This document shows, piece by piece, positions 1 to 5,504 of a stretch of DNA of 8,246 nt (the stretch's first letter is position 1; each line of letters starts with the position of its first letter). Both the position numbers and the translations under genes were made by a program. Source of the stretch: DAOTXL01 sp034434895 (GTDB lineage Bacteria; Chloroflexota; Anaerolineae; JAAYZQ01); NCBI GenBank assembly GCA_034434895.1, contig DAOTYI010000052.1, positions 1 through 8,246 on the forward strand, written 5' to 3'. Under the pieces are notes generated by a model. That model was not told the DNA's origin. It was given only the letters and a program-made list of their open reading frames with translations, and ran no database searches.

Positions 1-505
1 GTTCCGGTTCGGGGCGGGCGCGGCAGAGGATGAGGATGCGGTCGGCCCGGCGGCGCTGGAGCAGGCGGAAGAGGATCAGGCCGGCCTCGGCGGTCTTGCC
101 CAGGCCGGTATCGTCAGCCAGGAGGAGGCGGGGGAAGGGAAGGTTCTCTATGCGGCGCAGGGGCACCAGTTGATACGGCTCCAGCACCAGGCGTCCCCAA
201 TCCACCGCCCCCAGGTGCCCCCGGCCGTGGGAGAGGGTCAGCCGGAAAGCATCGTGCAGGGCTTTCCACTGGAGAGGGTCCCAGCCCGAGGCGCCCAGGG
301 TCCAGTTCAGCCCGGGGACCTGCGCTCGCTCGATGGATTCCAGGTCAGGGATGATACTGATGCGCAATCCCTGGTTTTCCCGGCCCCGACCGAACAATTC
401 TATGGAGGTGGCGGAAGAGACGTCGGCGACCTCCCAGGGCAGGCTACGGAAGATGACACGCTCACCAACTTCAAAGGGCATAGGCCATCCCTTTATATCC
501 TTCAT
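1..505 (-). CDS. SNF2/RapA-type DEAD/DEAH helicase, N-terminal part
   Basis: This is the first 168 codons of an ATP-dependent SNF2-superfamily helicase/translocase; the gene runs off the left edge. Counting from the second possible Met (position 481), residues 1-20 form a short beta-rich start (FEVGERVIF), a linker follows, residues 101-111 read EPYQLVPLRRI (a Q-motif-like entry to the helicase core), and residues 120-135 are LLADDTGLGKTAEAGL, the Walker A motif in the form typical of HepA/RapA-like and DISARM DrmD-like proteins. Motif II and everything after it lie outside the window, so the subfamily cannot be fixed. Two in-frame starts exist: ATG at 505 (AAGG 7 nt upstream) and ATG at 481 (AAGGGA 6 nt upstream); family members often begin just before the FEVGERV-like segment, which favours 481. 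A terminator lies only about 27 nt before the first start, and a consensus promoter lies at 735-707. Family confidence is high, specific role low. Confidence 0.85.
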   Translation of the reverse strand, partial: MKDIKGWPMPFEVGERVIFRSLPWEVADVSSATSIELFGRGRENQGLRISIIPDLESIERAQVPGLNWTLGASGWDPLQWKALHDAFRLTLSHGRGHLGAVDWGRLVLEPYQLVPLRRIENLPFPRLLLADDTGLGKTAEAGLILFRLLQRRRADRILILCRARPEPE

Positions 506-531
506 TTTGGCGCCTTAACTCCTGGAAGCAT

Positions 532-566
532 AAAAAAAGCCCGCCCGGGTTTGACGCCAGGCGAGC
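532..566 (-). terminator. Rho-independent terminator or attenuator before the helicase
   Basis: Read on the minus strand, GCTCGCCTGG (566-557) pairs with the arm at 548-539 over 10 bp, with an 8-nt loop, followed at once by seven Ts (538-532). Two of the pairs are G-U wobbles that would be A-C mismatches on the other strand, so the signal is specific to the minus strand. It ends about 27 nt before the helicase start codon. A competing hairpin, CCAGG-N5-CCTGG, can form just upstream and uses the same CCTGG bases. Confidence 0.85.
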
Positions 567-580
567 CCTGGTGGTAAAAT
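551..580 (+). promoter_or_regulatory. Sigma70-type promoter for a plus-strand small RNA
   Basis: TTGACG at 551-556, an 18-nt spacer and TAAAAT at 575-580 give a good -35/-10 pair, predicting initiation near 587. It points away from the helicase, and no plus-strand gene follows. The -35 box sits inside the loop of the minus-strand terminator. What follows is a structured stretch ending in a terminator on the same strand. Confidence 0.6.
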
Positions 581-586
581 AGCTAT

Positions 587-678
587 CGCCGAGGTGTCCG
601 TCCTGCACCCTGCGGGCTAAGCTGAGGGCGAAGCCTTGGCCGCGTCTCGATGGTCCGGCAACCAGTCGAGGCTTTTTT
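587..678 (+). ncRNA. Candidate small antisense RNA with three hairpins
   Basis: This is a predicted 90-nt RNA bounded by a promoter (551-580) and a terminator (644-678), with no open reading frame. Hairpin 1 pairs 593-597 with 605-609. Hairpin 2 pairs GCGG(G)CTAAGCT (612-623) with 632-643, with single bulges. Hairpin 3 is the terminator. Each stem contains a U-G wobble (597-605, 618-638, 645-671) that would be an A-C mismatch in the opposite transcript, which favours the plus strand as the folded strand. It matches no RNA family I could recognise; I looked for SRP, 6S, RNase P and the common riboswitches. It is complementary to the inside of the predicted helicase leader. RNAI-like antisense RNAs of plasmids have the same general shape, but no homology is claimed. 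Confidence 0.5.
644..678 (+). terminator. Rho-independent terminator of the small RNA
   Basis: GTCTCGATGGT (644-654) pairs with ACCA-G-TCGAGGC (661-672), giving 11 bp with one bulged G at 665 and a 6-nt loop, followed by six Ts (673-678). The T-run lies only on the plus-strand side, so the terminator is unidirectional. Confidence 0.75.
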
Positions 679-706
679 GCGAACCGGTCCTCAATGTCTA
701 AAGTGC

Positions 707-735
707 ATTATACTACATTTCCTCACTTGTGACAA
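707..735 (-). promoter_or_regulatory. Near-consensus sigma70 promoter upstream of the helicase leader
   Basis: On the minus strand TTGTCA (735-730), exactly 17 nt, then TATAAT (712-707); initiation is predicted near 700. The promoter overlaps the last codons of the broken small ORF. It is the only good promoter found for the helicase gene, and its transcript must cross the terminator at 566-532. Confidence 0.75.
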
Positions 736-1082
736 GGACAGCAACATGTATAAAGCAGGTTCCATCAGGCGCGGGCTGCTGCCGGCCAGCGTAGTGTGGA
801 GGATAAGGCCTGTTGCCGAGGAGGTGCAGACGGCGCAGCATTTCAGGATCGGCGGGGGGGCGGAGAGGAGCAGCGGGGAGAGGAAGGCACACTCATCTGA
901 TCGCTCAGCCAGCCATTGGCCTTGCGCCGCGCCGTGTTGGCATCCACGACCGGGACGGCGACGTTGGCCGGGACAACCAGGACTGTGACCAATGTTCCTG
1001 GCTCGATATCGGGCAGTTCCATCACAAGTTGGCGGTTGCCGGGAACTGCTCTAGTGGCCACAACAGTAACATGGACGGACAA
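713..1082 (-). pseudogene. Small antitoxin-like ORF, broken at a homopolymer
   Basis: A minus-strand frame downstream of the two tRNAs encodes a plausible small protein: a beta-rich start (VTVVATRAVPGNRQLVMELP, then EPGTLVTVLVV), then a charged helix-like stretch (TARRKANGWLSDQM). That layout resembles AbrB/VapB-like antitoxin-type proteins, but I cannot name the family. The frame stops at TGA 845-843. Just before, the coding strand has seven Cs (plus-strand Gs 854-860); removing one base continues the frame through ADPEMLRRLHLLGN and HVAVLVTS to a TAG at 715-713, giving a composite of 122 residues. The start is unclear: TTG at 1082 is the nearest candidate, without a good ribosome binding site. 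The open frame also extends upstream through the tRNAs, which is not coding. It is either a decayed gene, a homopolymer sequencing error or programmed slippage; decay or error seems likelier. Confidence 0.4.
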
Positions 1083-1145
1083 CCGTCGTGGCTGGCCGGT
1101 AATGCCCCCCTCTGGGCTCGACCCGGCCCCAGACCTGTGGTGGAA

Positions 1146-1217
1146 TGGCGAGGGGGAGATTTGAACTCCCAACCAAGGGCTTATGAGTCCCCTGCTCTGC
1201 CATTGAGCTACCTCGCC
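1146..1217 (-). tRNA. tRNA with CAU anticodon (elongator Met, or Ile2)
   Basis: This 72-nt cloverleaf has a 7-bp acceptor stem GGCGAGG/CCTCGCC with discriminator A, a D arm GCTC/GAGC with C11-G24 (elongator type), anticodon loop CTCATAA with CAU at 1185-1183, and T arm GGGAG-TTCAAAT-CTCCC. CCA is not encoded. The anticodon stem GGGGA/GCCCT has a G-U at 27-43 and an A-G mismatch at 31-39. The anticodon-arm surroundings (GAGCAGG, ACTCATAA, CTTGGT) also resemble bacterial tRNA-Ile2, whose CAU is modified to lysidine by TilS, so Met versus Ile2 is not settled. It lies 47 nt downstream of tRNA-fMet with no promoter between, so it is probably cotranscribed. Confidence 0.93.
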
Positions 1218-1264
1218 ACTATCTGCTATCCAATACCCAAGGGGGATCGGACATTGGATATCAG

Positions 1265-1336
1265 TAGCGGGGAGAGGATTCGAACCTCTGACCTTTGGGT
1301 TATGAGCCCAACGAGCTGCCTCTGCTCCACCCCGCA
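1265..1336 (-). tRNA. Initiator tRNA-fMet (CAU)
   Basis: This 72-nt tRNA carries anticodon CAU at 1304-1302 and the bacterial initiator hallmarks: an unpaired first position (T1 against T72) above a six-pair acceptor stem, A11-U24 in the D stem, and three consecutive G-C pairs closing the anticodon loop (TTGGG-CTCATAA-CCCAA). The T arm is AGAGG-TTCGAAT-CCTCT and the discriminator is A. CCA is not encoded. The unpaired 1-72 position allows formylation of the charged tRNA, and the G-C pairs favour P-site entry. The D loop is short (7 nt, GG retained), as in the next tRNA. A consensus promoter sits 12 nt upstream. Confidence 0.96.
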
Positions 1337-1348
1337 TCCTCGTCTCAA

Positions 1349-1377
1349 ATTATACTCGACTTTGGCTCTGTCGTCAA
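1349..1377 (-). promoter_or_regulatory. Consensus sigma70 promoter of the tRNA operon
   Basis: On the minus strand TTGACG (1377-1372), 17 nt, then TATAAT (1354-1349). Transcription would begin a few nucleotides before the mature 5' end of tRNA-fMet (1336). The promoter fits between the tRNA and the end of the M50 gene (1398). Confidence 0.85.
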
Positions 1378-1397
1378 CTTGAGCACCCGCCGTGGTC

Positions 1398-2513
1398 TTA
1401 CCCCACCGATAGCAGGGTGGCTACCGTGACAAACAGCCAGGCCGCAACGGCCAACAGGAGAAAAAAGGCCGCACCGACGCTCAGCCTCAGCCACAGCCGC
1501 CGCTCCACCGCCGGGTCAAGTGGCTGCGCCCCTTCTCCCACTTCCTGGGGCACCTCCCCCGGTTCGAGCGGAGGCGGCAACGGCCCCGGCCCGGCCCCCG
1601 ACTGCTGCTCCATTTCGGCCAGCTCTCGCAGCCGCATCTCGGCCTGGCCGCGAAGCGCCGCATCATCGGCCATCTGCGCCGCCATCTTGAAGGAACTGCC
1701 GGCCAGGGGCAACCGGCCCCTGGCCCAATAGGCCAACCCCAGGTTGTACCAGGCCAGGGCAAATCGTTCATCCTGGGCTATTGCCTGCCGATAGCGGACA
1801 ATCGCCTCGTCCAGTTTGCCCTGTTTCTGGTACTCCAGGGCGATGGTAAAGTGAATCTGAGCCGGACTGAGGGTCGAGGCCGCCCCTCCGTCGCCAGCCG
1901 GGGCCGGTCGCCAGGCTGGCCTGTCCTGTCGCTCACCCCTCAGGGCGCTATACAACCCATTGAACAGACTTATCAGCGCCTGAAAGCCATCCAGCGGCGG
2001 CAGAGGCAGCAGGTTGAACAAGGCCAGCAGCAGGTTGACCGTGATCATATCATAGGTCAAGGCCACCACCATCCCTTGCACATCCGGCCTGGGTTGCGGA
2101 CTGAGCAGAAAGACGAGGATGGCATCAAACTGCGCTCCGCCGAGCAATGACACGACCATCACCATGCCTGTCACACCGGCCAGCACCGCCAGAGCGGTCA
2201 GCAGATTGGCTGCTGCCCCAGAGATGGATACCAGAAACATGCCCCAGGCCCGGTTCCTGAGCCGAAAGCGGCGATAGTCCACCCACACCGGCCTGGCCCA
2301 GCCGATGCCAAACAGCAGAAAAGCAACCATCCCCAGCCACGACACATGGCGCAAAGGATTGAAGCTCAGCCGTTTGCGTTCCACCTGGCTGGTATCCCCC
2401 AACAGATAGGCTACCAGCGCATGGGCCAGTTCATGCACCGTAAAGCCGACGAACAGCGCCGGCAACAGGAGCAAGGTGGCCCAGCTCGGCGGCCAGTGGA
2501 TCCAATTTCTCAT
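1398..2513 (-). CDS. M50 (site-2 protease-like) intramembrane metalloprotease with TPRs
   Basis: This 371-residue membrane zinc protease of family M50 would cleave proteins within or near the membrane. The zinc site is HELAH at residues 27-31, inside the first hydrophobic segment; the third ligand is D175 in NLLPLPPLDG (167-176), the family's second motif. More membrane segments lie at about 57-75, 90-125, 130-140 and 148-170. After a linker, residues 217-285 hold two TPR units (ALEYQKQGKLDEAIVRYRQA and WYNLGLAYWARG), then a helix, a proline-rich linker, and a final membrane segment at 343-370. A rhomboid fold is excluded by HExxH. ATG 2513 is chosen because AGGAG lies 5 nt upstream; an in-frame ATG at 2600 would add 29 poorly structured residues and overlap the upstream gene. 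The small gene's stop is 8 nt upstream, so the two form an operon. Substrates are unknown; TPRs suggest partner binding. Confidence 0.9.
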   Translation of the reverse strand: MRNWIHWPPSWATLLLLPALFVGFTVHELAHALVAYLLGDTSQVERKRLSFNPLRHVSWLGMVAFLLFGIGWARPVWVDYRRFRLRNRAWGMFLVSISGAAANLLTALAVLAGVTGMVMVVSLLGGAQFDAILVFLLSPQPRPDVQGMVVALTYDMITVNLLLALFNLLPLPPLDGFQALISLFNGLYSALRGERQDRPAWRPAPAGDGGAASTLSPAQIHFTIALEYQKQGKLDEAIVRYRQAIAQDERFALAWYNLGLAYWARGRLPLAGSSFKMAAQMADDAALRGQAEMRLRELAEMEQQSGAGPGPLPPPLEPGEVPQEVGEGAQPLDPAVERRLWLRLSVGAAFFLLLAVAAWLFVTVATLLSVG

Positions 2514-2521
2514 CAACACTC

Positions 2522-2833
2522 CTATCCTGCCCGCCCCCCAGGCTCTGACAGCGGGAAACAGAACACCGTGGCCGCCCGGGCGACCAGTTGCCCGCCCCAA
2601 AATATCCCGACATGCAGCGTGTGCTCACCCGGCCCGGCATCCTGCCGCAGATGCAGAACCCTGTCCAGCATCCAGTCCCGGTTGTGGACCAGCAGGATAC
2701 TGCACAACTCGGCCTCATCCGGCCCGACAATCACCATCTCCACATTGACCGGCTCCTGACAGGGCGTCAGGTCCACAGCGACATCCACACGACGCCGGTC
2801 CAGGGGGTTTACCCCTACCCCTTCCACGCGCAT
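2522..2833 (-). CDS. Small beta-rich hypothetical protein
   Basis: This 103-residue protein has no motif I recognise. The pattern is of alternating strands without signal peptide or membrane segment: MRVEGVGVNP, RRRVDVAVDLTP, PVNVEMVIVGPDEAELCSIL, then DRVLHLRQDAGPGEHTLHVG. It looks like a small Ig- or C2-like beta-sandwich. ATG 2833 is preferred because similarity to a folded domain starts there; the same frame is open to an ATG at 2965, but the extra 44 residues look non-coding. No Shine-Dalgarno precedes ATG 2833; instead a 6-bp inverted repeat ends 3 nt before it. The stop overlaps the ribosome binding site of the M50 gene, 8 nt before its ATG, suggesting coupled translation and perhaps a joint role. 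It is first in the operon from the promoter at 3039-3011. Confidence 0.65.
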   Translation of the reverse strand: MRVEGVGVNPLDRRRVDVAVDLTPCQEPVNVEMVIVGPDEAELCSILLVHNRDWMLDRVLHLRQDAGPGEHTLHVGIFWGGQLVARAATVFCFPLSEPGGRAG

Positions 2834-2836
2834 CTC

Positions 2837-2853
2837 TGCCGGTGGCACCGGCA
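2837..2853. promoter_or_regulatory. Inverted repeat abutting the small gene's start codon
   Basis: TGCCGG-N5-CCGGCA forms a perfect 6-bp stem in the mRNA, ending 3 nt before ATG 2833 where a Shine-Dalgarno would be expected. It could limit ribosome access or mark a different start. That role is inference. Confidence 0.4.
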
Positions 2854-2918
2854 CCCGGTCAGCAAAGAAAGACAACCCCCACCCCCGCTGACTCTGACAA
2901 CCCACTCCAATCCGCCCT

Positions 2919-2934
2919 GAACTGCCTACAGTTC
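2919..2934. promoter_or_regulatory. Inverted repeat GAACTG-N4-CAGTTC in the leader
   Basis: Perfect 6-bp dyad with a 4-nt centre, about 70 nt inside the predicted transcript of the small gene/M50 operon. It could be an operator or an RNA hairpin. Its half-site spacing does not match the Gram-positive LexA box, so no regulator is named. Confidence 0.4.
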
Positions 2935-2962
2935 GCACACCACAAGGGCCCGCCTGAAGGCT

Positions 2963-2976
2963 CAACTCCGGAGTTG
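2963..2976. promoter_or_regulatory. 14-bp perfect palindrome in the leader
   Basis: CAACTCCGGAGTTG is a perfect palindrome centred about 35 nt downstream of the predicted transcription start of the small gene/M50 operon, a common location for a repressor operator. As RNA it would form a 5-bp stem with a CCGG loop. The binding factor is unknown. Confidence 0.45.
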
Positions 2977-3010
2977 TTCAAAATCCCAAACTGCCGGTCG
3001 TCCCTTTCAC

Positions 3011-3039
3011 ATTATACACCCCATCCCCCTCCTGGTCAA
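3011..3039 (-). promoter_or_regulatory. Near-consensus sigma70 promoter of the small gene/M50 operon
   Basis: On the minus strand TTGACC (3039-3034), 17 nt, then TATAAT (3016-3011), with initiation near 3004. It lies between the end of the glycosyltransferase gene (3066) and the small gene, leaving an untranslated leader of about 170 nt with three inverted repeats. Confidence 0.85.
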
Positions 3040-3065
3040 AAGCGTGGCACAGGCTCAAGCCCGGA

Positions 3066-5504
3066 CTATTTTACGCGGACCGTCGCCAGAGGATAGGTTG
3101 TGCCCAGGGGACAGAGACCCCGACGGACCGGCAACCAGGAGCCAGCAGGCTGCCGCCGTCCCAGCGACAGGGTATAGACGCCCGGCGGCAGGTCGGTCGG
3201 CAGAGGGAACAGGCGCGGATCGCGGATCACCTGCCCGGCAGCAAGCAGGGCGAAAGGTGCCCGCCCCCCAACCGGCGCAGAGGAGATCTCGGCCAGCACC
3301 TGGCCGGCCTCGTCGGCGAGTTGGAGCACCGCTGCCCCCTGTTCTGGACCATCCCGCAACGCCTGCCAGAAAAGGTCCAGGCGTAACACCTCACCCGGCT
3401 CCCCTGCCAGCGACGAGACCTCAAAGCCCAGGAAGCGCACGCTACCCAGCCTCACACCGGCGGGATAGGCCACCTCCGGCAGGGGCAGCGCCCACCAGCC
3501 TGCCGGAGCCACCACCTCCACCAGGCCGAGGAGCAGCCGGTCGTCACCGCCGGCCCACGGCAGCCAGAACGGCTGGCCCTCTACAAAGTGATACCAGCCT
3601 GCTTCCAGCCGATAGCGCCCAGGCGGTGTGCCGGGCGGCACGGCCAGACGCAGCGGCGTGCGCACTCTGCTGCCGGTCACCCAGGCCCCGACCGGATAGA
3701 GAGGACCCGGCGGCCGCTCGTCGGTTTGCGCCCAACGCTGCCCCTCCTCATCGAACAGGCCGGCAAACAGAATGGCCTCCTCCCGCAGCGGCGATTTCAC
3801 CTGCCACACCAGCGCCAGGTCCAGCGCCCCCCCGACCGGCACAGCCACAGACCCCAGATGGCTGGCCAGCAGCCCAAGCGAACCGTCGGCCAACACCGGC
3901 CAGGAAGAGGGCTGAGCGCCGTCCAACGGATCGCGTCCGGTCAGATAACCCTGCACCCGAAGCTGGCTCTCGCCGGTGAACACCCGATCCTCGAATTTCG
4001 TGCCATGCTCCTCCAGCCAGGCGCGGATCAGGCCATCGGGATCGGTCACCGTGTCGTAGATGCGATAGACCCACACCCGATGGGCGCTGTCAAACAGGCG
4101 CTCCAGCGCAGCCTCGGTCTCGGCACGGCTCATGGCATAAAAGTCGGAATGGACATCCCCCCAACCCAACCCCGCATCGCCGTCCACCGTTCCTGTCTGG
4201 ACCACCACCGGTCCCTCGTCTACCCACTCATAGGGCGGAGGTCCTTTCTCATCCCCTACCAGTCGCCCCCGCCAGGCAAGGGGATCGCCATGCCAGTAGG
4301 TCAGCAGCGCGGTGTAGGCATAGCCGGCATTGACCAGCACCGCATCGCCGGGCCGCCACCGTTCGGCCAGAAAGTGGACGGCAGCGCGGTGGTCGTCCGC
4401 CGCATAGTGGGGATCGGTATGATAGGCAGAGATCGAGGCGCCCGAAAAAAGGACAACGATGGTCAGGCTCAGCCACAGCGCCGGCCGCCAGCGCCGCCCA
4501 AGCCCTGCCAGGCCATTGCCCATGAGGATGAAAAACGGGGTTGAGCAGATAAAAACATAGCGCACATGGTACAACGGCGTCATGAACGAGCCCAGGTAAA
4601 TGAGCAGGACCGGCAGGAATAGAGATCCAACCGGCAACCAGACTCCAGGCCTGCCAGGTCCGGTCAGCAACCCCAGGGCAAACAGGGCAGCAAACAGAAT
4701 CAGCACCGGCCACACCGCCTCAGGTCTGACCGACTGGCCCAGGCTCAGCGCCGACCAGGTTTCCGCCAGGAGCCTGCCCAGGGGGGTGAACTCCCGCCAG
4801 GGGGGGACCGGCGGTGCAGTGGCCTGCCGCCAGGCTACCGGCAGCCACGGTGCGTAGAGGGCCAACAGGATGCTCTGAGCCAGCGCCCAACGCCCCAGCC
4901 AGCACCAACCCACCTGCCGCCGCTCCACCAGCCACCACAGGCCGACCATCAGGTTGATAGCAAGCAGCAAAAAGGCGAAATAGTAGAGGGTCCACAGCCC
5001 CAGCGCGCCGCACAGGGCATAGGTCCCCAGCGCCCCCCAGCCTGGCACCCGACCAGATGTGACCCGGACCGTCGCAGCCAGCAGCCCCATGCCCAGCACT
5101 GCGCCCAGGGTGTACATCCGCACCTCCTGAGAGTACCACAGGTTGTAGGGTGAGATGGCCGTCAGAAAGGCGGCCAGCAGGCCCGTCTCAACCCCAAACA
5201 GGCGTGCTGCCAGCCGCCAGGCCAGGGCCACCAGGAGCAAGCCGAAAAAGAGGGAGAGGAAGGCTACAGCAAACTCGCTGCTGCCCGCCAGCCGCACCCA
5301 GGCGTGGAGCAGCAGGTAATAACCCGGCGGGTGAATATCGCCGGCGGTGTGGGCGATCAGCGCCGGGAGGCTCTGGCCGGCCAGGTAAACGCTGACCGTC
5401 TCGTCATACCACAGGCTCTCCGCTCCCAGGCGATAGAGCCGCAGGGCAAAGGCCAGCAGCAATACCACCAACAGAGCCCACCGCCGCCGTCTGCTATTCA
5501 TCAT
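3066..5504 (-). CDS. GT-C membrane glycosyltransferase (GT39/ArnT-PMT type) with C-terminal beta domains
   Basis: This 812-residue integral membrane protein would transfer a sugar from a polyprenyl-phosphate donor to a target outside the membrane. After a basic start (MMNSRRRR) comes the first membrane segment (9-22), then a loop with WYDE at 32-35; the acidic pair after the first segment is the usual catalytic feature of GT-C enzymes. DIHPPGYY (56-63) and NLWYSQEVRMY (121-131) are typical of the PMT/ArnT-like superfamily. Roughly ten hydrophobic segments follow to residue 360. Residues 361-520 are a soluble region. Residues 540-665 and 685-812 look like two related beta-sandwich modules, each with a strand of LDLALVWQ / LRLDLFWQ type and a later PPGxY turn. 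The start overlaps the M23 stop by 11 nt (ATG also at 5501), implying translational coupling. Donor and acceptor are unknown. Confidence 0.9.
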   Translation of the reverse strand: MMNSRRRRWALLVVLLLAFALRLYRLGAESLWYDETVSVYLAGQSLPALIAHTAGDIHPPGYYLLLHAWVRLAGSSEFAVAFLSLFFGLLLVALAWRLAARLFGVETGLLAAFLTAISPYNLWYSQEVRMYTLGAVLGMGLLAATVRVTSGRVPGWGALGTYALCGALGLWTLYYFAFLLLAINLMVGLWWLVERRQVGWCWLGRWALAQSILLALYAPWLPVAWRQATAPPVPPWREFTPLGRLLAETWSALSLGQSVRPEAVWPVLILFAALFALGLLTGPGRPGVWLPVGSLFLPVLLIYLGSFMTPLYHVRYVFICSTPFFILMGNGLAGLGRRWRPALWLSLTIVVLFSGASISAYHTDPHYAADDHRAAVHFLAERWRPGDAVLVNAGYAYTALLTYWHGDPLAWRGRLVGDEKGPPPYEWVDEGPVVVQTGTVDGDAGLGWGDVHSDFYAMSRAETEAALERLFDSAHRVWVYRIYDTVTDPDGLIRAWLEEHGTKFEDRVFTGESQLRVQGYLTGRDPLDGAQPSSWPVLADGSLGLLASHLGSVAVPVGGALDLALVWQVKSPLREEAILFAGLFDEEGQRWAQTDERPPGPLYPVGAWVTGSRVRTPLRLAVPPGTPPGRYRLEAGWYHFVEGQPFWLPWAGGDDRLLLGLVEVVAPAGWWALPLPEVAYPAGVRLGSVRFLGFEVSSLAGEPGEVLRLDLFWQALRDGPEQGAAVLQLADEAGQVLAEISSAPVGGRAPFALLAAGQVIRDPRLFPLPTDLPPGVYTLSLGRRQPAGSWLPVRRGLCPLGTTYPLATVRVK

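Larger units (their letters stand above)
532..700 (-). ncRNA. Candidate leader RNA (attenuator) of the helicase gene
   Basis: This is the predicted minus-strand transcript from the promoter at 735-707 to the terminator at 566-532, about 169 nt with no convincing reading frame. If RNA polymerase passes the terminator, it enters the helicase gene, so the segment could be an attenuated 5' leader; if it stops, a free small RNA results. It contains the full complement of the plus-strand RNA at 587-678 plus about 22 nt on its 5' side. A stretch at 590-582 (GGCGATAGC) can pair with a bulge to the 5' arm of the terminator (GCTCGCC), a weak candidate antiterminator. Transcript ends are inferred from the signals only. 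Confidence 0.45.

Noticed and set aside
624..664. SAM-riboswitch-like phrase GGTCCGGCAACC on the plus strand
   Set aside because: It falls in the apical part of the terminator hairpin, and the surrounding S-box/SAM-IV conserved elements are missing.
843..1337. Minus-strand frame of 164 codons running through both tRNAs
   Set aside because: The first part is translated tRNA sequence (the familiar GSNPLPA-type artefact). Only the stretch after 1082 looks protein-like and is reported separately.
2514..2600. Upstream ATG at 2600 for the M50 protease
   Set aside because: The added 29 residues look non-coding and overlap the upstream gene, while ATG 2513 has AGGAG at 5 nt.
2919..2934. LexA/SOS box
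   Set aside because: The half-sites GAAC and GTTC are 8 nt apart, not the 4 nt of the Gram-positive LexA box.
2834..2965. Longer start (ATG 2965) for the small beta-rich protein
   Set aside because: The extra 44 residues are Gly/Ser/Arg-rich with no fold-like pattern and cover the palindromes; not fully excluded.
3044..4544. Long plus-strand open frames (311 and 318 codons) opposite the glycosyltransferase
   Set aside because: They are antisense to a clear membrane protein, rich in Pro/Arg/Ala low-complexity sequence without domain pattern, and explained by high GC leaving few stops.
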